Below, piece by piece: positions 20,316-29,393 of a DNA stretch of 64,000 bases (positions are counted from its first letter, which is position 1; each line of letters opens with the position of its first letter). The stretch is from CAUZIZ01 sp965218775. GTDB taxonomy: Bacteria; Acidobacteriota; UBA6911; RPQK01; JAJDTT01. Below the pieces are notes generated by a model that was not told where the DNA came from, did not search any database, and saw only the letters and a program-made list of their open reading frames with translations. Location of the stretch: NCBI GenBank assembly GCA_965218775.1, contig CBDCLS010000005.1, positions 248,001-312,000 of the forward strand. Reading direction: 5' to 3'. The translations under genes and the position numbers were made by a program.

Positions 20316-22091
20316 CTAGAAGGGCCAGAAAACCGGGATCAGGATCGTCGAAAGCACCCAGACCGAGAGACTGATCGGAAAGCCGACTCGAAAGTAGTCG
20401 GTGAAGACGTAGCCGCCGGGGCCGTAGACCAGCGCGTTGGTCTGATAGCCGATCGGCGACAGGAAGCTGGCCGACGCCCCGAAGGCGATACAGAACACAA
20501 ACGGCCGCACGTCAACACCCATTCCATTCGCGATCTCGATTGCGATCGGGGTCAGCAGTGCCGCGGCAGCGTTGTTCGACATCATCTCGGTCATTACCAT
20601 CGTCATCAGGTAGAGGACGCCCAGGACGACATGGGGGCCGTAGGGACCAGCGAGACCGACCACCTGGTTGGCGATGAGCTCTGCAGCGCCGCTCTTGTGC
20701 AGCGCCAGGCCTAGAGACAGGGTGCCTGCGATCAGCATGATGATCCGCAGGTCAATCGCCTCATAGCTCTCCTGAACCGTCAGGATGCGCGTCAGCACCA
20801 TCGCCAGGGCACCGAGCAGGGCGGCAACCATGATCGGCATGACTTTGAGCGCTGCCACGACAACCACGGCGGCAAAGATGGCGACAGAAACGGCCATCTT
20901 ATGCTTGCGATACGGCGGCGACGACAACTCTTCCAGGATCAACATGAACTCCTGGCTATCGCGAAGACCCTGAAGACGATCTCGTCGGCCCTGGATCAGC
21001 AGGGTGTCACCGACTCGAAGCCTGACACGGCCCAGCTTCTCGCGGATCTCACCGCCGTGCCGGCGAATGGCCAGTGCAGTGGCCTGGAAGCGTCTGCGGA
21101 AGTCGATCTCCTTGAGGGTCCTGCCGATCAGGTGTGAGCGGGAAGAGATCACGCATTCGGCCAGCATGACCTCGGCCGACTCCAAGTCTTGATCTCGCAA
21201 TTCGACCCTGCGGTGGATCTCGACCCCTTCGGCCCCGCGGACCCGAATGATACGGTCCATGTTCCCCTTCACAATCAGCAGGTCGTTCTCGGCCAGGACG
21301 ATCTCGGGCAGCACTGAGCTGATCCGCTTCTTGTCACGCCGGATCTCCAGGACCTCGATGTCATCTGCCAGGCTGAGGTTGCTCTCCTTCAGGGTCTTGC
21401 CGATGAGGCGTGAGCGGGGCTGGATGACCAGCTCGGTCAGGTACTCCTGCAGATGGTAGTTCTCGGTCAAGTTCTCCTGGGTCCGCCGGGATGGCAACAG
21501 CCTGCGCCCGAGAAACAAGAGATAGATGATGCCGAGCAGCAGGAGGAGGCTGCCGAGCCGGGTGAACTCGAACATCTGGAAGGGCGGGTACCCCCGCTGT
21601 TCCAGGATCGAGCCGACGACGATATTTGTCGAACTGCCGATATAGGTGCAGACTCCACCCAGGATGCCTGCGAACGACACCGGGATCAGCAGCTTCGATG
21701 GACTGATCTTCTTTTCGCGGGCGGTGCCCAGCACGATCGGGATGAACATCGCGACGGCAGCGGTATTGTTGATGAACGCCGACAGCACTCCCACGGCTAT
21801 CAGGACCACAGCCATCTGTCCGACTTCCGCCGAACCGCCCATGCGCGAAATGCTTCTTCCCAGCTTGACCACTGCGCCGGTTCGCATTAGACCGGCCGAA
21901 AGCACGAGCACCGCGGCAACCGTTACCGGCGCCGGGTTGCTGAACCCACTCATCCCTTCTTCAGGTGTGAGGACCCCACTCACCACCAAAGCGACGAGAA
22001 TTAGGATCGCCGTGACATCGGCTGGGACTACTTCGCGGACGAAGAAGACGATCGCGAACCCCAGAATGGTGAAGACAATCGCTAGCTCCAT
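20316..22091 (-). CDS. SLC13/DASS-family transporter with two RCK_C (TrkA-C) domains
   Basis: A 591-aa inner-membrane protein. Two blocks of membrane helices (about 1-205 and 395-591) carry the paired SNT-type anion/Na+ motifs (SSTNIVVGS in the first, PIGYQTNALVYGPGGY in the second). Between them are two TrkA-C domains (about 218-300 and 305-390; both contain SRLIGKTLKE- or SHLIGRTLKE-like starts). This arrangement occurs in sodium-coupled anion or dicarboxylate/sulfate transporters of the divalent anion:sodium symporter group. The TrkA-C domains may sense a nucleotide or ion. Substrate unknown. Confidence 0.87.
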   Translation of the reverse strand: MELAIVFTILGFAIVFFVREVVPADVTAILILVALVVSGVLTPEEGMSGFSNPAPVTVAAVLVLSAGLMRTGAVVKLGRSISRMGGSAEVGQMAVVLIAVGVLSAFINNTAAVAMFIPIVLGTAREKKISPSKLLIPVSFAGILGGVCTYIGSSTNIVVGSILEQRGYPPFQMFEFTRLGSLLLLLGIIYLLFLGRRLLPSRRTQENLTENYHLQEYLTELVIQPRSRLIGKTLKESNLSLADDIEVLEIRRDKKRISSVLPEIVLAENDLLIVKGNMDRIIRVRGAEGVEIHRRVELRDQDLESAEVMLAECVISSRSHLIGRTLKEIDFRRRFQATALAIRRHGGEIREKLGRVRLRVGDTLLIQGRRDRLQGLRDSQEFMLILEELSSPPYRKHKMAVSVAIFAAVVVVAALKVMPIMVAALLGALAMVLTRILTVQESYEAIDLRIIMLIAGTLSLGLALHKSGAAELIANQVVGLAGPYGPHVVLGVLYLMTMVMTEMMSNNAAAALLTPIAIEIANGMGVDVRPFVFCIAFGASASFLSPIGYQTNALVYGPGGYVFTDYFRVGFPISLSVWVLSTILIPVFWPF

Positions 22092-22234
22092 AGGACCCTG
22101 AAATATATTGGATTAAGCACCTTAGATACTACAACGCCTGAAAACGCTGAGATTCTTTTTCACACAGTGGAACCCTGAGTGGGGGTGTCCGTAATAGATA
22201 GCAAGAGCACATTTCCACGCTCTTGCCTCCCAAG

Positions 22235-22270
22235 CTGATGAGCCCAGCCCATTACGGCCGGGCTCATCAG
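22235..22270 (-). terminator. Strong hairpin downstream of ssb
   Basis: CTGATGAGCCCAGCC (22235-22249) pairs with GGCCGGGCTCATCAG (22256-22270) across a 6-nt loop, with one mismatch. It lies about 100 bp beyond the ssb stop codon and upstream of the SLC13 gene. A second smaller hairpin (GCAAGAGC / GCTCTTGC, near 22201-22226) follows on the minus strand. Neither is followed by a T-run, so transcript-end protection is as likely as termination. Confidence 0.4.
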
Positions 22271-22369
22271 ACTAAGTGCTCCAGTGTACTAAGCTCTTTC
22301 CCACCTCGATTCCTCGCCGGAGAAGAAACATCTGCCAAGCCACCGCATCTCTTGGATCGGAGTCTCAAA

Positions 22370-22834
22370 TCAGAAGGGAATGTCGTCGTCACTGATCTCT
22401 ACATCTCCTTGACTGGGAGATTCTTGGCTACCAGATCCCTCTGCCTCGGATCCTGTTTCCGGCGCCGGCCCGGGCCCCGGCTCCGATTCGCGCATGCCCT
22501 GCTCCTCCATGCGGGAGCCCAGCATGCGCATTTCTGAGGCCACGATTTCAGTGGTTCTTCGCCGATTCCCATCCCGATCGTCCCACTCTCGAGTTTGGAG
22601 TCGCCCCTCGATAAACACCAGTTTGCCTTTGTTCAAATACTGACTGCAGATCTCAGCCAGTTTGCCCCAGACCACAATCTGATGCCACTCAGTGCGGGTC
22701 TGTCGTTCCCCACTCTGATCCTTCCAGCGCTCGTCCGTAGCCATGGAGAAATTGGTGACCGGAGTGCCCGAAGAGGTAAATCTTTGCTCCGGATCTCTGC
22801 CTAATCTTCCTACCAGGAAGACTCGATTGACCAT
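22370..22834 (-). CDS. Single-stranded DNA-binding protein
   Basis: A 154-aa SSB. The OB-fold begins MVNRVFLVGRLGRDPEQRFTSSG-style (visible as VFLVGRLGRDPE), with TEWHQIVVWGKLAEIC and KGKLVFIEGRLQTREW. A disordered Gly/Pro/Glu-rich linker leads to the acidic tip DDDIPF, which recruits repair and replication proteins. Standard length. It acts in replication, recombination and repair. Confidence 0.96.
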   Translation of the reverse strand: MVNRVFLVGRLGRDPEQRFTSSGTPVTNFSMATDERWKDQSGERQTRTEWHQIVVWGKLAEICSQYLNKGKLVFIEGRLQTREWDDRDGNRRRTTEIVASEMRMLGSRMEEQGMRESEPGPGPAPETGSEAEGSGSQESPSQGDVEISDDDIPF

Positions 22835-23074
22835 TGTTATAGACCTCCCATTTTTGAGAAATTGTTGAGTGTTCCACTTCGAAACATTGGGTGGTCATCA
22901 CCCCTGCTGCGCGGAATGGATCACCCAGTCACTATAACGCGCACCCCCGAAAAAAAAGGAAGAAAACTGCTAGGGCTTGTATCAAGGCGCGCACTCGTTG
23001 AGCTTCACTCAGGAGCCGAAGGAAAGAGGGTGATCAGCGCTGTCAGGAACCTTACTCGGAGCTGGGTCTAGACT

Positions 23075-24238
23075 CTAAAAACGCATTTTTTCAGCTGGTT
23101 TGTGACCTACTAGTTCAATATCTTTCTGGATTCTATCAGCTCCCCGATACCAGATAGCGGAAATGCTACCTTCAGGACGCTTCGACTCCAGGATGCGAAC
23201 AATGTCTTCCTTCGAGGCGACCGCTTCTCCGTCCAATTCCACCAGCACGTCCCCCCCAATGATCACGAAGAAATTCCTTAATAGGACCCGGCGGTCACCT
23301 CCCCGGATGCCCGCTCGGGCAGCCGTGCTTCCCCGCTCCACCTGTTCGACCAGAAATCCCTTCTCCACCGACAATTTCAGAACCTGGGCAAGTCTTGGGC
23401 TCAGAGCTCGTCCGTGGACTCCGAACCAGGGCCGCAGGACGCGACCATGCGTCACCAGGTCCGGGAGGACTCGGTTAAGGATATTCACGGGGACCGCGAA
23501 GCCGATGCCGGCGCTCTCACCGGTACGAGAGTAAATCGCGGTGTTGATGCCGATGAGTTTACCACTGGTGTTCAGCAGGGGGCCTCCGCTATTGCCAGGG
23601 TTGATGGCGGCGTCACTCTGAATCACGTTCTCGACGACTCCGTAGTCCGTCTTGAGGCTGCGGGCGAGCGACGAAATAATCCCAGTCGTCAGGGTCCTTT
23701 CCAGCCCGAACGGATTGCCGATAGCGAGCACTTTTTGACCCACCTCCAGGTCATCACTACTTCCCAACTCGATCGGATGGAGCTTTTCGGCGGGACAATC
23801 GATCTGAAGAACGGCCAGGTCATTGATAGGATCCTGACCCAGAATCTTCGCCTCGTAGGTGCTGTTGTCAAAAAGCGTGACCTGTAGTCGGTTGGCATTC
23901 TTGATCACGTGGAAGTTGGTGGCGATTCGCCCCTCGTTATCGACCACGACACCGCTTCCGACCCCCTGTTGGGGGACGACATTGAACCAGAAGTTCAATT
24001 CCAGGGTGGTACTGGTGACATTGACGACGCCCTGGCTCTGCCTCTCATAGACCTCGATGTTGATCCGTTCGTCGGCTGTGAGAGCGGTCTTCGGACCCGC
24101 AGTAACGGGAGGCGTGAACTCGGCGCGACTCGTAGGAGCCGTTGGCCAACGCAGAAGAAAAGCGGTCAGACCCGCCGAAACAAGGCTACTGGCCAGCACA
24201 ATCTTCCAGAAATCTTTTCGCTTCATTTCGAGTTTCAT
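23075..24238 (-). CDS. HtrA/Deg-family serine protease
   Basis: A 387-aa periplasmic protease anchored by one N-terminal helix (about 12-30). The trypsin-like domain shows the full triad: His110 (NFHVIK), Asp140 (INDLAVL) and Ser217 (GNSGGPL). A single PDZ domain follows (about 275-375, LRPWFGVHGRALSPRLAQVL ...). It resembles DegS/DegQ-type envelope quality-control proteases; with one PDZ and a membrane anchor it is closest to DegS in layout, but a regulated-proteolysis role is not shown. Confidence 0.93.
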   Translation of the reverse strand: MKLEMKRKDFWKIVLASSLVSAGLTAFLLRWPTAPTSRAEFTPPVTAGPKTALTADERINIEVYERQSQGVVNVTSTTLELNFWFNVVPQQGVGSGVVVDNEGRIATNFHVIKNANRLQVTLFDNSTYEAKILGQDPINDLAVLQIDCPAEKLHPIELGSSDDLEVGQKVLAIGNPFGLERTLTTGIISSLARSLKTDYGVVENVIQSDAAINPGNSGGPLLNTSGKLIGINTAIYSRTGESAGIGFAVPVNILNRVLPDLVTHGRVLRPWFGVHGRALSPRLAQVLKLSVEKGFLVEQVERGSTAARAGIRGGDRRVLLRNFFVIIGGDVLVELDGEAVASKEDIVRILESKRPEGSISAIWYRGADRIQKDIELVGHKPAEKMRF

Positions 24239-24392
24239 TATACAGCCTCGGCCCGCGGATTGAGGGTCGAGGTTGAGTGGACGTCTGGGTCAGCTGCCAG
24301 GGGGAAACCTCAGTGTCACGGATAGAGAGATTTCGCTGTTGTCCGACTCCCTCCTCGGCACTTGGGCGAATATTGCTGACAATTCACGTCGT

Positions 24393-24515
24393 TCGCGGCT
24401 CTGCCGGACTGGGCTTTGCAACACTGGCAGTTCCCCCGTGCGCGACACTGTTGGCCGCAGCTGTTTCCGGTACTGCTTACTGTTCACTGCCTCACTGCTC
24501 ACTATTCATGTTTCG
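24393..24515 (-). repeat. Interspersed repeat, family 3, copy 1
   Basis: About 120 bp, matched by the minus-orientation equivalent at 33500. Both begin (on the strand of this copy) with AATAGTGAGCAGTGA followed by further GTGAGCAGT-like units and end with GTCCGGCAG(A/T)GCCGCG. It starts 24 nt beyond the MFS stop codon. It encodes nothing recognisable; 24239-24392 shows no other feature. Confidence 0.6.
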
Positions 24516-24538
24516 CCTCAGTGCCGAAGCCTGGTTCA

Positions 24539-25699
24539 TTAGGCCGGCTCACGGATTGCCCTGAAGAAGAGCAGGCTACTGACTATCGCGCTCAGCGCTA
24601 CCAAGGCCGTGACGCCGCCGAATCCGAGTTGGCGGTTGAGACTTCCCGCCACCAGGACGAAAACGGCAATACCCAGCTGGGAAGCGGAGTTGCGCAGCGC
24701 CAGATAGGCACCGCGGCGCCGCTCCGTCACCAGCTCAGTCTGAAGGGTGTGGAGGGCAGTCTGTCGAAAACTGACGCAGAGGCTGATGAAGAAGAAGACC
24801 AGCATCAGGGCGACGCCCCAGGAGAATTGGTGGATCCCCAGGAGGGCCAGGGCAAACAGAGAATTGAAAACCAGGAAAACGCGCCTCTTGGTCCAGCGGT
24901 CCGACACCCAACCCGAGATCAGACTGCCGAGGAAGGCAGCAATACCCGCGGTCAGGAACACCCAGGAGATCTCAAATGGACTCAGTCCAAAACTCTGGTG
25001 AAGGTAGTTGGAAAGAAAGACAAGAAAGGACAGTGTGCCTCCGGCCACCACGAAAGAAACTGCCAGAGCCGCGCGAGTGTCGCCTTGTCTCAAAAAATCC
25101 AGATAGATCTTGAAATGCACCCCTTCCGATTGCTGTAAATCTGCTTGGCGCGGCAGTCCCAGCGAGACCAGCATCAGCGCACAGGCCAGCACACCGGAGC
25201 AGAAGAACACCGTTCTCCAGTGCCATCCCTCGGCGATCCAGGTGCCTAAGGGAAGCCCCAGGATCAGAGCCGCGAAGTAGGAACTGAGAACGATGCCCAT
25301 GATCCGCCCTCGTCGTTGATAGGGAAAGAGATCTCCTACCAGTCCAGCCGTGCAGGTGGAAAGCAGACCCGAAGCGATGCCGGTGCCGGCTCGCAGCCAT
25401 AACAGATCACCATAATTAGAGGCGCGGTAGGTCGCAAAGGCCAGCGCGCCAAAACCAACCAGACCCAGTTTGAGGAAAAGCACTCGCCCCCACCGGTCCG
25501 TTAGAGGGCCCAGGAGGAGATTGAAGACACTGGCCGAGATTGCGTAGAGGCTGAAGACCCACGCGACTTCTTCCGCGGCGAGATCGAAGTCGCTGCTCAG
25601 GGCCGGCAGCAGGGGGATCAACATCTGGTTGTCTGCCGAGGCCAGAAAGAGAACCAGAAAGAGTGTCGATACCAGAAAGACCAGCCTGACTTGATTCAT
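24539..25699 (-). CDS. Major facilitator superfamily transporter
   Basis: A 386-aa membrane protein with 12 predicted helices. The MFS loop motif appears as LLLGPLTDRWGRVLFLK between helices 2 and 3 and again, weaker, as ISGWVSDRWTKRRVFLV between 8 and 9. The opening helix (LVFLVSTLFLVLFLASADNQM) resembles drug-resistance or sugar-efflux exporters. Substrate cannot be read. A repeat (copy D) sits immediately upstream of the start codon, in the gap after tsaB. Confidence 0.88.
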   Translation of the reverse strand: MNQVRLVFLVSTLFLVLFLASADNQMLIPLLPALSSDFDLAAEEVAWVFSLYAISASVFNLLLGPLTDRWGRVLFLKLGLVGFGALAFATYRASNYGDLLWLRAGTGIASGLLSTCTAGLVGDLFPYQRRGRIMGIVLSSYFAALILGLPLGTWIAEGWHWRTVFFCSGVLACALMLVSLGLPRQADLQQSEGVHFKIYLDFLRQGDTRAALAVSFVVAGGTLSFLVFLSNYLHQSFGLSPFEISWVFLTAGIAAFLGSLISGWVSDRWTKRRVFLVFNSLFALALLGIHQFSWGVALMLVFFFISLCVSFRQTALHTLQTELVTERRRGAYLALRNSASQLGIAVFVLVAGSLNRQLGFGGVTALVALSAIVSSLLFFRAIREPA

Positions 25700-25706
25700 G
25701 TGAGCC

Positions 25707-25983
25707 TTAGTACGCTGTAATACAGATTATGACGGGTTTGTGGCGAGCGCGACGGGTCGAGATCGCGAAGCGACGACGAACGCCATGCTTGGCCATAGTG
25801 GAGGAGAAGTGACAGAGATATCGGGCCGTCCCGTCGCCACCCGCAGGGCAGATGGGGGTTGTGGACGATCTCTGCGTTCGTCGTCGTCGAAGATGGCCAA
25901 GCGTCGACTTCCTCCTCCTGCCTTGATCTCGCCTCACAAGCCTCATCTGCAAACCCGTCATAATCTGTGTTACAGCGTACTAG
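25707..25983. repeat. Palindromic element, family 1, copy D
   Basis: 277 bp, bounded by TTAG (25707-25710) and CTAG (25980-25983). The 34-nt arms pair with two differences, both G-T type. Its core is in the same orientation as copies C and E. It fills the gap between the tsaB stop codon (12 nt away) and the MFS start codon (7 nt away), so the MFS leader must run through it if the genes are cotranscribed. Confidence 0.85.
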
Positions 25984-25995
25984 TGGAGAATGGTC

Positions 25996-26670
25996 TCAGG
26001 GACGCTTGATTGTGGCGTCCGAGGGCCTGAGATAGTTTGCCTGGATTTCCTCCCCAGAGAGGGTGCTTCCCTCTATTAGACGTCGGTATGCCAGCAAGCA
26101 GAGTTCGCTGAGGATGCAGTTGTCCGTGTCGAGGAGTCGTGCCCCGGGGTGTAATGCCGTGATCGCCGATCGGCAGTGGGCTACTCCGTCACCCACGAAT
26201 TGGTAGGGCCCGGGTTCCAGTTGCTTGAGCCAATCCGAGGCTGTGGCAACGGCTTCTGGTTGTTGGATCGACAGGGTAGAATTGTCGACCTTGTAGACCG
26301 CTGCATAGATCTGCTGTCGCCGGGCATCGATCAGGGGCGCGATGGGCCCTCCCAGATATCGGAAGCGAAAGGCCAAGGCTTCCAGTGTCGATATTCCCGC
26401 CACCGGTTTTTCTAGCCGCTGACAAAAGGCCTTGACCGTAGCCAGGCCTACCCGAAGCCCGGTGAAGGAACCTGGACCGGTTGCCACCGCAAAGCAACCG
26501 ATTTGGGCGATATCGAGCCCATGTTGCCGCAGCAAGAAATCCACATAGCTCAGAATGCCCTCAGAATAGCGAAGGGGAGCCTTGAGCATTGTCAGTCCGA
26601 TCACTTCCCCGTTTCGCCCCAGGGCCGCCCCTCCGCTGTTGGTAGCTGTGTCGATGGCAAGGATGTACAT
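25996..26670 (-). CDS. tRNA threonylcarbamoyladenosine biosynthesis protein TsaB
   Basis: A 224-aa ASKHA-fold protein that, with TsaC, TsaD and TsaE, makes t6A37 in tRNAs reading ANN codons. It begins ILAIDTATNSGGAAL and contains the family block AVATGPGSFTGLRVGLATVKAF. Length is typical. No other tsa gene lies in the window. It runs divergently from mutS. Confidence 0.94.
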   Translation of the reverse strand: MYILAIDTATNSGGAALGRNGEVIGLTMLKAPLRYSEGILSYVDFLLRQHGLDIAQIGCFAVATGPGSFTGLRVGLATVKAFCQRLEKPVAGISTLEALAFRFRYLGGPIAPLIDARRQQIYAAVYKVDNSTLSIQQPEAVATASDWLKQLEPGPYQFVGDGVAHCRSAITALHPGARLLDTDNCILSELCLLAYRRLIEGSTLSGEEIQANYLRPSDATIKRP

Positions 26671-26729
26671 GGTAGAAGCCGAAGTCGCCGCTGCGGAGTG
26701 CTACTCTAACACGTCCGAGCAGCCATGAT

Positions 26730-29267
26730 TTGGAACTTTTTATTTCACCCTGGACTGGTAAAGTAGACGCTGTGGAAAGCCTCAGTCCGATGATGAAACA
26801 GTACCATGAGATCAAGCGCCAAAACCCCGGCGTTCTACTCTTTTTTCGACTCGGCGATTTCTACGAAATGTTCTTCGAAGACGCGGTCCTGGCGAGCCGC
26901 GCTTTGGAGATTACGCTGACCTCGCGCAACAATGACGCCAAGGGAAAGCCCATTCCCATGTGTGGGGTGCCCCATCATTCGGTCAAGAACTACCTGGCCC
27001 GCCTGATCAAGGAGGGACACAAAGTGGCTCTCTGTGAGCAGGTAGAGGATCCCCGTCTGGTCAAGGGGATTGTTCGGCGCGAGGTGATGCGCGTGGTGAC
27101 CCCTGGGACGGTGGTTGACGAGGAGGTTCTTGATTCCAAGGAGAACAACTTTCTGGCCAGCCTCTACGCCGTCGAGGGTCGAGCGGCAGCTTCTTTTCTG
27201 GATGTATCCACCGGAGAGTTCTGGGTCAGTGAGTTCTCGGGCCCGCAGGCCTGGAGCCAGCTCGAGGAGGAGCTGTGTCACTTCCGGCCACGGGAGATCA
27301 TCCTGCCACAGGGGGCTGAAACCGATCTGATGGACCATCTGTCCCAGGAAGCAAGGCAGTCTGCAGTACGGACGCCTCGGGAGGACTGGATTTTCGACAC
27401 TGAGTACTCCCGCCGGATTCTGCTGGAGCACTTCAACGTGTCGACGCTGGAGGGCTTCGGCCTCAATGGCCAGAGCGCTGCTATTTCCTCTGGAGGAGCA
27501 CTGCTTTCCTATGTGAAAGAGACGCAGAGGGCATCCCTGGGACACATCACCGAAATGCGTCTGCTCAGGAAGGGCGACTATCTCCAGCTGGACGAGACCA
27601 CGGTACGAAACCTGGAGTTGGTCAGGGGCCAGGACGGAAACCGACGCTGGACCCTGCTGTCCGCCTTGGATCATACCAAAACCTCGATGGGGGGCCGATT
27701 GCTTCGCCATTGGCTGCTCCGGCCGCTGTTGAATCTGGAAGAGATCGGCGAGCGTCTGGACGCCGTGGGAGAGCTACAGTCGTCGGTTCTGCAAATGGAC
27801 ACCCTGGGTAAAGTATTGAGCTCGATCCAGGACCTGGAAAGGTTGCTCAGCCGGGTCATATTGGGGACGGCAAATGCCCGGGATCTGTTGGCTCTCAAGG
27901 CATCGCTCGGTATCCTCCCCGAACTGTCCGGGACCATGGCGGAGTGCCGCAGTGAGCTGCTGTGTCCCCCGACAGACCTCCTCGACGACCTGGTCCAGCT
28001 TCTCGAGCGAGCTATTTCTGAGACAGCTCCGGTTCTCCTGAATGAAGGGGGCATGATCGCTTCAGGCTTTGATTCCGCTCTGGACGAGCTGCGCCAGATC
28101 TCCAGTTCGGGAAAGTCCTTCATCGCCAGCCTGGAGGCTCGAGAGCGGGAGAGGAGCGGCATCGCCTCGCTCAAGGTCAAATACAACCGGGTTTTCGGTT
28201 ACTTTATCGAAGTGACCAAAGCACATCTGGGATCCGTACCCGAGGATTACACTCGACGCCAGACCTTGGTGGGCTCCGAGCGCTTCGTGACTCCTGAGCT
28301 CAAAGCCTACGAAGAGAAAGTTCTGACCGCAGAAGAGCGGATCTTCGAGCTGGAGAAAGAGTTGTTTCTGGAGGTGCGCCAGAAAGTTGCGGCAGAGGCT
28401 CAGCGCATTCAGCAGGCAGCTCGTGTGGTGGCACGCCTCGATGTGCTGCTGTCCCTGGCCACGGCGGCTCGGCGCCACAAATACGTCCGTCCCCGCTTGG
28501 ACCAGAGCAGCGATCTCGACATCCAGGACGGGCGCCATCCCGTACTCGAGCTGCAGGGAGGCGAGCCCTTTGTCCCCAATACCCTCTTCTGCAACACCAG
28601 CTCTGACCAGCTTCTGATTCTGACAGGGCCCAACATGGGTGGCAAGAGCACCTACCTGCGTCAAAACGCGCTGATCGTGATCCTGGCGCAGATCGGTTCC
28701 TTTGTGCCGGCTGCTCAAGCCCATGTCGGCTTGGTGGATCGCATCTTTACCCGTGTCGGCGCCAGCGACAACCTGGCCCGCGGCCAATCCACCTTCATGG
28801 TGGAAATGATCGAAACCGCAAACATCCTCAACAGCACCACCGATCGTAGCCTGATCTTGCTCGACGAGGTCGGCCGGGGCACCGCTACCTTCGATGGCCT
28901 CTCCATTGCCTGGGCGGTTGCCGAGTTCCTGCTGACCGACTCCTCGCGTCGAGCCCGCACCCTGTTCGCAACCCACTATCAGGAGTTGACCCAGTTAGAG
29001 CGACTCTTCGAAGGCGTGAAGAACTACCAGGTGACCATTCGGGAGTCGAACGGGCAGATTCTCTTCTTTCACCGGGTGATGCCGGGTGTGGCGAGCAAGA
29101 GCTACGGCATCGAGGTGGCGCGGCTGGCCGGTCTTCCAGCGCAAGTCGTGGGACGGGCTCGGGAAATCCTTACGCGCCTGGAGCGAAAGCGACTGAATCT
29201 TTCCGCAGGGTCCCAGGGTCGGCCGGAGGCTGAGGTCTTCGACGAGTTTCAGAAGACTCTCTTTTGA
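26730..29267 (+). CDS. DNA mismatch repair protein MutS
   Basis: An 845-aa MutS1 that recognises mispaired bases. The N-terminal mismatch-binding domain has GDFYEMFFEDA with the Phe-x-Glu wedge. Connector, lever and clamp follow. The ATPase lobe has Walker A GPNMGGKSTYLRQ and the STFMVEMIETANIL and LLDEVGRGTATFDGLS blocks. No mutL in the window. The start is uncertain: TTG 26730 is the longest choice, and the ATG-ATG at 26790 (MMKQYHEIK) is where family similarity begins. Confidence 0.95.
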   Translation: MELFISPWTGKVDAVESLSPMMKQYHEIKRQNPGVLLFFRLGDFYEMFFEDAVLASRALEITLTSRNNDAKGKPIPMCGVPHHSVKNYLARLIKEGHKVALCEQVEDPRLVKGIVRREVMRVVTPGTVVDEEVLDSKENNFLASLYAVEGRAAASFLDVSTGEFWVSEFSGPQAWSQLEEELCHFRPREIILPQGAETDLMDHLSQEARQSAVRTPREDWIFDTEYSRRILLEHFNVSTLEGFGLNGQSAAISSGGALLSYVKETQRASLGHITEMRLLRKGDYLQLDETTVRNLELVRGQDGNRRWTLLSALDHTKTSMGGRLLRHWLLRPLLNLEEIGERLDAVGELQSSVLQMDTLGKVLSSIQDLERLLSRVILGTANARDLLALKASLGILPELSGTMAECRSELLCPPTDLLDDLVQLLERAISETAPVLLNEGGMIASGFDSALDELRQISSSGKSFIASLEARERERSGIASLKVKYNRVFGYFIEVTKAHLGSVPEDYTRRQTLVGSERFVTPELKAYEEKVLTAEERIFELEKELFLEVRQKVAAEAQRIQQAARVVARLDVLLSLATAARRHKYVRPRLDQSSDLDIQDGRHPVLELQGGEPFVPNTLFCNTSSDQLLILTGPNMGGKSTYLRQNALIVILAQIGSFVPAAQAHVGLVDRIFTRVGASDNLARGQSTFMVEMIETANILNSTTDRSLILLDEVGRGTATFDGLSIAWAVAEFLLTDSSRRARTLFATHYQELTQLERLFEGVKNYQVTIRESNGQILFFHRVMPGVASKSYGIEVARLAGLPAQVVGRAREILTRLERKRLNLSAGSQGRPEAEVFDEFQKTLF

Positions 29268-29393
29268 GGCGGGGTACGGCGGCTAGGAGCCTGGCCGACC
29301 AAGCCCAGGTCCCGAATATCAAATCTCAAAATCAGTGATTTGCGATCTGATCGAGCAACGCCTTCTGCCGTTAGTGGACTGCGAGGGGGCTCC

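Noticed and set aside
22235..22270. Hairpin as a classic intrinsic terminator
   Set aside because: No T-run follows on either strand; kept only as a possible 3'-end structure.
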